A stretch of DNA of 64,000 nucleotides, taken from Pelomonas lactea (GTDB lineage Bacteria > Pseudomonadota > Gammaproteobacteria > Burkholderiales > Burkholderiaceae_C). The first letter of the stretch is position 1, and the number at the start of each line of letters is the position of its first letter. The stretch spans positions 124,001-188,000 of the forward strand of contig NZ_JBIGHX010000007.1 of assembly GCF_043555885.1 (NCBI RefSeq), given 5' to 3'. Made by a program: the position numbers and the translations under genes. Below the pieces are notes generated by a model that ran no database searches, was not told where the DNA came from, and saw only the letters and a list, made by a program, of their open reading frames with translations. This document shows, one piece after another, positions 63,942 to 64,000 of this stretch.

Positions 63942-64000
63942 ATGCTTCACACCGTGCTCGCCTCCCTGGGCCTCGCCGTCTGCATCGTGCTGGCCGTCCA
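63942..64000 (+). CDS. partial CDS at the window edge, membrane-type N-terminus
   Basis: An ATG opens a frame MLHTVLASLGLAVCIVLAV that continues past the window. The hydrophobic run suggests a signal or membrane segment. Too short to identify. Confidence 0.35.
   Translation, partial: MLHTVLASLGLAVCIVLAV

Overview
The window is about 70% GC and densely coded, with no gene-free stretch over 300 bases. The gene set and order (tyrS, M23 peptidase, anmK, erpA, rpsI, rplM; folB next to ttcA; an imuA-imuB-dnaE2 cassette; type II secretion genes) point to a betaproteobacterium of the order Burkholderiales, probably the Rubrivivax/Leptothrix/Roseateles side. That placement rests on recall of gene neighbourhoods, not on a search. 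I see no rRNA, tRNA, CRISPR array or complete insertion sequence.

Layout. 1-7.7 kb: type II secretion genes gspL, M, N, D, E and F on the plus strand, with an intergenic repeat between gspE and gspF. 7.7-16.5 kb: two solitary solute-binding proteins bracket a minus-strand operon that I read as a complete retron: a 1056-residue HEAT/ARM-type repeat protein, a SWIM zinc-finger protein, a structured RNA of about 229 nt with perfect 12-base a1/a2 repeats, and a reverse transcriptase. The reverse transcriptase has retron-type NAxxH, YADD and VTG motifs and carries an unusual C-terminal poly(Ala-Gly) linker and two membrane segments. 16.6-20.3 kb: 5'-nucleotidase and penicillin-acylase-type hydrolase. 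20.4-24.5 kb: an envelope operon (DUF4331, lipoprotein, TPR protein, HupE/UreJ-like). 24.6-29.8 kb: Tricorn-like peptidase and a TPR-diguanylate cyclase. 29.9-35.5 kb: tyrS, M23 peptidase, anmK, erpA, rpsI and rplM. 35.7-39 kb: acetyltransferase, DUF2726 protein, RdoA-like kinase and YCII protein. 39-44.7 kb: SOS mutagenesis cassette under a clear LexA box. 44.8-49.7 kb: SnoaL-like protein and TetR regulator with twin operators, AlkB-type hydroxylase, MsrPQ and a MipA-like protein. 49.8-55.3 kb: flavoprotein fused to dihydroneopterin aldolase, ttcA, two lipoproteins, glmU and a small unknown. 55.3-61 kb: BON-domain protein, phytanoyl-CoA dioxygenase family protein, lipoprotein and PBP1A. 61-64 kb: amidohydrolase, a REP-associated tyrosine transposase (RAYT) beside a repeat that recurs at 6.3 kb, and two small proteins.

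How the parts work together. The retron is the most distinctive element. Its RNA would prime synthesis of msDNA by the adjacent reverse transcriptase, and the two upstream proteins are the expected partners (effector or sensor) in a tripartite anti-phage system. The combination of SWIM and ARM/HEAT proteins matches what I recall as retron type XIII, while the membrane-anchored reverse transcriptase looks unusual. The RAYT and the two copies of the dispersed repeat form a second small system. Most other genes are housekeeping or envelope functions. Start codons are my choices from overlaps and Shine-Dalgarno matches, and are given as uncertain where alternatives exist.
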